Part shown: positions 60,559-64,000 of the stretch, piece after piece
How positions within the stretch are numbered: position 1 is the stretch's first letter
Layout of the letters: the number at the start of each line of letters is the position of its first letter
Assembly: GCA_050485685.1 (NCBI GenBank)
Contig: JBJHBW010000011.1
Coordinates: 1 to 64,000, forward strand
From: JBJHBP01 sp050485685
GTDB taxonomy: Bacteria > Pseudomonadota > Gammaproteobacteria > Steroidobacterales > Rariloculaceae
Direction of reading: 5' to 3'
Length of the DNA: 64,000 nucleotides
Translations under genes and position numbers: made by a program
Notes under the pieces: generated by a model
Told to the model about the DNA's origin: nothing
Database searches by the model: none
Seen by the model: the letters and a program-made list of their open reading frames with translations, nothing else

Positions 60559-62133
60559 ATGAAGCTCCTGCCAGTCACCGTAAGGATGAAGCTCGCTCTG
60601 ACGGCGGCTGCCGGATTGGTGCTGATGGGACTGATGACCGCCATGGTCCTGAATACCAGTGGTGCGGCTTTGGAAGTCGCCGCGCGTACGCAGGCAGATC
60701 ATGAGCGCATGCGCAGGTTCGTCCAGCTTCGCTTTGCGGTCGACCGACTGCAGAGTCGAGCCTATGACGTGGTGCGTGGTCAGGGAGAACTCGCAAACAT
60801 CGCACGTGACAATCTTGCGGTCGCTCGGACCGAGTTCCGTCACAGGCTCGCACGCGCCCAGGAGGCGGCGCCTGACACTGACTACGGCCGCGCGCTCGTG
60901 GCTGCGCTCTCTGCAGAGGGCGAAGACGTCCTCAAGATGTTTGAATACGGGACCGAGTTGCAGGAAGCCATCAACGCAGCGCAGGCGGAGGGTGGTGGCA
61001 GCTCGGCGGTGAGCGCGATGCGGAGGTTGTCCGCTCCCTATCTTCGATTCGTGAGTACCGTGGAAGCCGAGATACAGCGCAGCGACAGCGATGTTGCCGC
61101 CGCCACAGCGGGGGCGGTGGCGCTGCAGCATTCGATGCGCACCGCGGCATTGCTGGGCCTCGCGCTTGGCATCACGGTAACCGCAGTGATCTTCGGCCTG
61201 CTGATGTTGCGCCTTGGTCCGGCGTTGCAGCATCTTGAAAGTGGTGCGCGAGCGTTCGGTGGTGGTGATCTCGAGCATCGCGTGCACGTGGGTGGCCGCG
61301 ACGAGCTGACACGGCTGGCCGATGCCTTTAACGCGATGGCTCGAGAGCTGGGAGAGAAACAGGCCGCGCTTGAGGAAAGCCGCGCCGGACTGGGTCGTGC
61401 TGTCGCGCTGCGCACGGCCGAACTGCAGAAGGCCAACGCGGCGCTGTCAGCGGAAGATGAACGTCGGCGTCGCTTCCTGGCCGAGGCCAGTCACGAGCTG
61501 CGCATACCAGTCACCATCATACGCGGCGAAGCCGAAGTGGCATTGCGCTCAGGTGCGAGCGGCTCTGTTGAGGCCGCGGAGACGTTCGAGCGAATCCGCG
61601 ATCTGACTCGCGACATCACACGACTTCTGCAGGATCTGTTCCTCATCGCTCATGCCGAGGCTGGCGGGCTTCGGCTCTCTCTCCAGCCGGTGGATGTGAA
61701 CGAGCTGGTCGCTGGTCTCGCGGACGATTTCTCCACGCTGGCCTGCGAGAGTGGAGCATCGGTCCGCGCGGATGTCGCCGGCTCCCTGATGGCAATGGTC
61801 GATGCGGGCCGGGTGCGTCAGGCGCTCTCTGCGCTCGTGGATAACGCGCTGCGTCACACGCACAAGGGCGTGGAGATTACGCTGGTGACGCAACTGCAGG
61901 GGGACCTCATTCACATCAGGGTGGATGATGATGGTCCTGGGGTTCCCGAGGCCGAGGCGGAAGATCTCTTTGGCCGATTCCGGCGCGGACCCACGCGAGG
62001 GGAGGGGTCTGGTCTCGGTCTGACTGTGGTGCGGGCGCTTGCGGAGGCTCATGGCGGCACTGCAAGACTTGGCGCCAGCATAGCCGGCGGCGTATCGGCG
62101 GTGCTCAGCCTGCCGCGCGGGGCCGTAGCGTGA
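60559..62133 (+). CDS. Sensor histidine kinase, intact copy
   Basis: Transmembrane kinase of about 524 residues. A first helix (ALTAAAGLVLMGLMTAMVL) and a second helix (LLGLALGITVTAVIFGLLML) frame a periplasmic domain of about 180 residues that is helical and Ala/Arg-rich, with no named sensor fold. Then HAMP (RLGPALQHLESGARAFGGGDLEHRVHVGGRDELTRL), H-box with H312 (EASHELRIPVTIIRGEAEVAL), N-box (LVDNALRHTHKGVEI) and G-boxes (DDGPGV, GSGLGLTVVRAL). The start is uncertain: 60559 is chosen, with AGAAG upstream. The response regulator overlaps its stop (GTGA). The missing half of the locus at 52 kb shows this is the full-length homolog. Confidence 0.88.
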   Translation: MKLLPVTVRMKLALTAAAGLVLMGLMTAMVLNTSGAALEVAARTQADHERMRRFVQLRFAVDRLQSRAYDVVRGQGELANIARDNLAVARTEFRHRLARAQEAAPDTDYGRALVAALSAEGEDVLKMFEYGTELQEAINAAQAEGGGSSAVSAMRRLSAPYLRFVSTVEAEIQRSDSDVAAATAGAVALQHSMRTAALLGLALGITVTAVIFGLLMLRLGPALQHLESGARAFGGGDLEHRVHVGGRDELTRLADAFNAMARELGEKQAALEESRAGLGRAVALRTAELQKANAALSAEDERRRRFLAEASHELRIPVTIIRGEAEVALRSGASGSVEAAETFERIRDLTRDITRLLQDLFLIAHAEAGGLRLSLQPVDVNELVAGLADDFSTLACESGASVRADVAGSLMAMVDAGRVRQALSALVDNALRHTHKGVEITLVTQLQGDLIHIRVDDDGPGVPEAEAEDLFGRFRRGPTRGEGSGLGLTVVRALAEAHGGTARLGASIAGGVSAVLSLPRGAVA

Positions 62134-62834
62134 CCGCCGCACTGCTGGTCGAGGATGATGAGCGGGTGCGACGGTTTGTCATCCGCGGTCTCGAGTCGGA
62201 AGGGTATCTCGTCTCGGCTGCTGCCGATGGCCTGCAGGGACTGGAGCTGGCCTGTCGCAAGCCCTTTGACGTGCTGATTCTCGATCTTATGCTGCCGGGC
62301 ATTTCCGGTCTGGAACTATGTGAACGGGTGCGCGCGGCAGGTGTGCGGGTGCCTATCCTGATTCTGACCGCGCTGGACGCACTGGAGGAAAAAGTGGAGG
62401 GGCTGCGCACCGGCGCCGACGACTACCTTACGAAGCCGTTCGACTTCGAGGAGCTGCTGGCACGCATCGAGGCGCTGGTGAGAAGGTCGAAGGGCGTGTT
62501 GCCGCACCCGGAAGCAATGCTTCGGGTCGGCGATGTGACACTGGACCGCGAGGCGCATATCGTTCGGCGTGCCGGCAGCGTAGTCGAGCTCACCACCACG
62601 GAATTCCAGCTCCTGGAACTGCTGATGACCAATGCCGGCAAAGTTCTGAGTCGCGCCAGTATTCTGCTCAGGATATGGAATTACGACTCCGACCCGCTGA
62701 CCAATGTGGTCGACGTATACATTCGCCACTTGCGCGCCAAGCTGGGATGGGATGCCGAGTACGGGCCGATCCGCACGCTGCGCGGCTACGGTTACAAGCT
62801 CGACACCGATCCCGACTCCGCGCAGCAGGTCTGA
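62130..62834 (+). CDS. OmpR-family response regulator, intact copy
   Basis: A 234-residue winged-helix response regulator with phospho-acceptor D52, K102 (YLTKPF), and C-terminal winged helix ending in TLRGYGYKLDTD. It is about nine-tenths identical to the 52.5 kb regulator. GTG at 62130 overlaps the kinase stop, so both are translated together. It ends about 30 bases before the ~68-base repeat B and the FAD monooxygenase promoter. Confidence 0.93.
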   Translation: MTAALLVEDDERVRRFVIRGLESEGYLVSAAADGLQGLELACRKPFDVLILDLMLPGISGLELCERVRAAGVRVPILILTALDALEEKVEGLRTGADDYLTKPFDFEELLARIEALVRRSKGVLPHPEAMLRVGDVTLDREAHIVRRAGSVVELTTTEFQLLELLMTNAGKVLSRASILLRIWNYDSDPLTNVVDVYIRHLRAKLGWDAEYGPIRTLRGYGYKLDTDPDSAQQV

Positions 62835-62864
62835 TTCGGGTGGACGCAGCGGCCCCCGGCAAAC

Positions 62865-62932
62865 AATCCATTTGAGTACTACGTTAAGATCAAAACAATA
62901 AATCCAAGGATTCGACCTGCGAGCGTACACTT
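62865..62932. repeat. Repeat copy B of a ~68-bp element
   Basis: Matches 52221-52288: the first 42 bases differ at about six positions, then a variable stretch, then GCGTACACTT again. The TTTGA-N14-TCAAA dyad is intact. This copy lies between the response regulator and the FAD monooxygenase, about 60 bases before its start, so it may be a regulator-binding or promoter element for that gene. Confidence 0.7.
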
Positions 62933-62992
62933 GCTTGCCAGAGGTTGTCCCGAATCCGATGGATTGGGCTTCGCAAGACATGGAGGGGGGGC

Positions 62993-64000
62993 ATGCAGTC
63001 AGCGCGCGTGCTTATCATCGGCGCCGGCATAGGCGGACTTACTGCGGCTATCGCGCTAGGCAAGCGCGGCTTTGCCGTCGACATGATCGAACGTGATGCG
63101 GACTGGTCCGTGTATGGCGTCGGCATCATCCAGCAGGCGAACGTGATCCGTGCGATGGCCGAGCTCGGGATCGTGCGCGAGTATCTCGACGCAGGTTTCG
63201 GTTTCGACCATGTGGATGTGTACGCGCCGACAGGCGCCCATCTGGCGAAAGTGCCCTCGCCCAGACTCGTGGATGAGTATCCCGCAAACATCGGCGTCGG
63301 ACGGCGTGCACTGCACGAGGTGCTGGGGCGCTGCGCTCGCGCTGCGGGTGCGGGTATCCGCCTGGGCGTGACGGCAAGTTCACTGCATGACGACGGCGAG
63401 TCCGTGGAAGTCACGTTCTCCGATGGTGCTACCGGGCGCTACGATGTCGTGATCGGCGCCGACGGAGTGAACTCCACTACTCGAGAGCAGATTTTTCCGG
63501 ATGCACCGCGCCCGCAGTTCACCGGGCAGGGCGTGTGGCGTCATAACTTTCCGCGTCCGCACGAAGTCACAAGCCTGCATGCGTATGCAGGGCCAAGGGG
63601 GATGGGGCTGGTCCCGCTGGGAGCGGGACTGATGTACCTGTTCGTGACGACGCCCGAGCCGGGCAATCCTCACTACCCGCGCGCCGGCCTTGCCACGGCG
63701 ATGCGCGAGAAGCTGCGGGACGCGCCGCCTGCGATCGCAGCCCTGGCGGAACAGATCCGTGACGATGAGGCCGTCGTCTACAAGCCGCTGGAGTGGGTGC
63801 TGCTGTCCGGTAAGTGGCACAAGGGGCGTGTAGTACTGCTCGGCGATGCCGTGCATGCGACGACGCCCCATCTTGGTCAGGGTGCGGGAATGGCGATAGA
63901 AGACGGCATCGTACTGGCTGATGAACTCCTGCGCGCGACGGAGCCGGAGGAAGCGTTCGTTGCGTATCGGGCCAGACGCTTCGAGCGCTGTCGTTACATC
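62993..64000 (+). CDS. FAD-dependent monooxygenase (runs off the window)
   Basis: Flavoprotein hydroxylase of the p-hydroxybenzoate hydroxylase fold, cut by the window end after 336 residues. The FAD-binding GxGxxG motif is VLIIGAGIGGLTAAIALGKRG, the DG motif is VVIGADGVNSTTR, and the second FAD motif is VVLLGDAVHATTPHLGQGAG. A GGAGGGGGG sequence lies three bases before the ATG at 62993. It may hydroxylate an aromatic ring in the accessory pathway; the substrate is unknown. Only about 40 residues are probably missing. Confidence 0.88.
   Translation, partial: MQSARVLIIGAGIGGLTAAIALGKRGFAVDMIERDADWSVYGVGIIQQANVIRAMAELGIVREYLDAGFGFDHVDVYAPTGAHLAKVPSPRLVDEYPANIGVGRRALHEVLGRCARAAGAGIRLGVTASSLHDDGESVEVTFSDGATGRYDVVIGADGVNSTTREQIFPDAPRPQFTGQGVWRHNFPRPHEVTSLHAYAGPRGMGLVPLGAGLMYLFVTTPEPGNPHYPRAGLATAMREKLRDAPPAIAALAEQIRDDEAVVYKPLEWVLLSGKWHKGRVVLLGDAVHATTPHLGQGAGMAIEDGIVLADELLRATEPEEAFVAYRARRFERCRYI

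Noticed and set aside
1..64000. CRISPR arrays, rRNA operons, riboswitches
   Set aside because: No regularly spaced direct repeats of CRISPR type, no rRNA sequence and no recognisable riboswitch core were seen by eye; only one tRNA was found.

Overview
The window reads as chromosomal DNA of a GC-rich gammaproteobacterium. Pointers are the fused aspartokinase-homoserine dehydrogenase ThrA, an E. coli-length PurB and FumC, the NudJ-MnmA pair, a PepSY/PhoP/PhoQ-like block, HrpA, and UvrC followed by PgsA. The accessory half is full of families common in Steroidobacterales/Nevskiales/Xanthomonadales-like genomes (DUF6152, DUF6607, TonB receptor, AraC pairs, CmcJ-like oxygenase, LLM oxidoreductase). 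The exact order is my inference; there is no rRNA here to settle it.

Positions 1-37,900 are mostly core metabolism and maintenance. They hold a TetR-DHA2 efflux pair, rpe, thrA-thrC (without thrB), a membrane-anchored NERD protein, tatD, acnA, and the DUF7931-nudJ-mnmA operon. After a PQQ dehydrogenase come purB diverging from fumC-nudL-mazG, then a glycine-zipper protein, PepSY-phoP-phoQ-hrpA, an MFS carrier, the slipin/NfeD pair, and the run DAHP synthase - family-5 UDG - uvrC - pgsA. A secreted metallo-beta-lactamase-fold enzyme and an exported Rossmann protein close the block.

Positions 37,915-41,760 look like a small accessory island. A tRNA-Gly(GCC) is followed by three toxin-antitoxin loci (a frameshifted ccdAB, a vapBC and a mazEF) around a DUF6607 gene. 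Two similar 11-bp-stem palindromes lie near the two ends.

Positions 41,767-50,342 are a catabolism or detoxification neighbourhood of uncertain substrate. It has an alpha/beta hydrolase, a TauD-type dioxygenase, a duplicated (double) GntR regulator, a spinster-type MFS carrier, an LLM flavin oxidoreductase, a YciI protein, a CmcJ/NvfI-type oxygenase, and an alpha/beta hydrolase fused to a C-terminal winged-helix DNA-binding domain.

Positions 50,500-64,000 contain a possible small membrane peptide, a lipo-cytochrome c, a LysR regulator, and a decayed two-component locus (histidine kinase fragment plus intact response regulator). These are followed by an NTF2-like lipoprotein, a TonB-dependent receptor, a five-gene minus-strand operon (DUF6152, two paralogous secreted proteins, two tandem AraC paralogs), the intact paralogous two-component system, and a truncated FAD monooxygenase at the window edge. 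A ~68-bp sequence repeated at 52,221 and 62,865 links the two two-component regions. Together these genes suggest uptake through the outer membrane and oxidative processing of an organic compound under layered regulation, but no pathway can be assigned from sequence alone.
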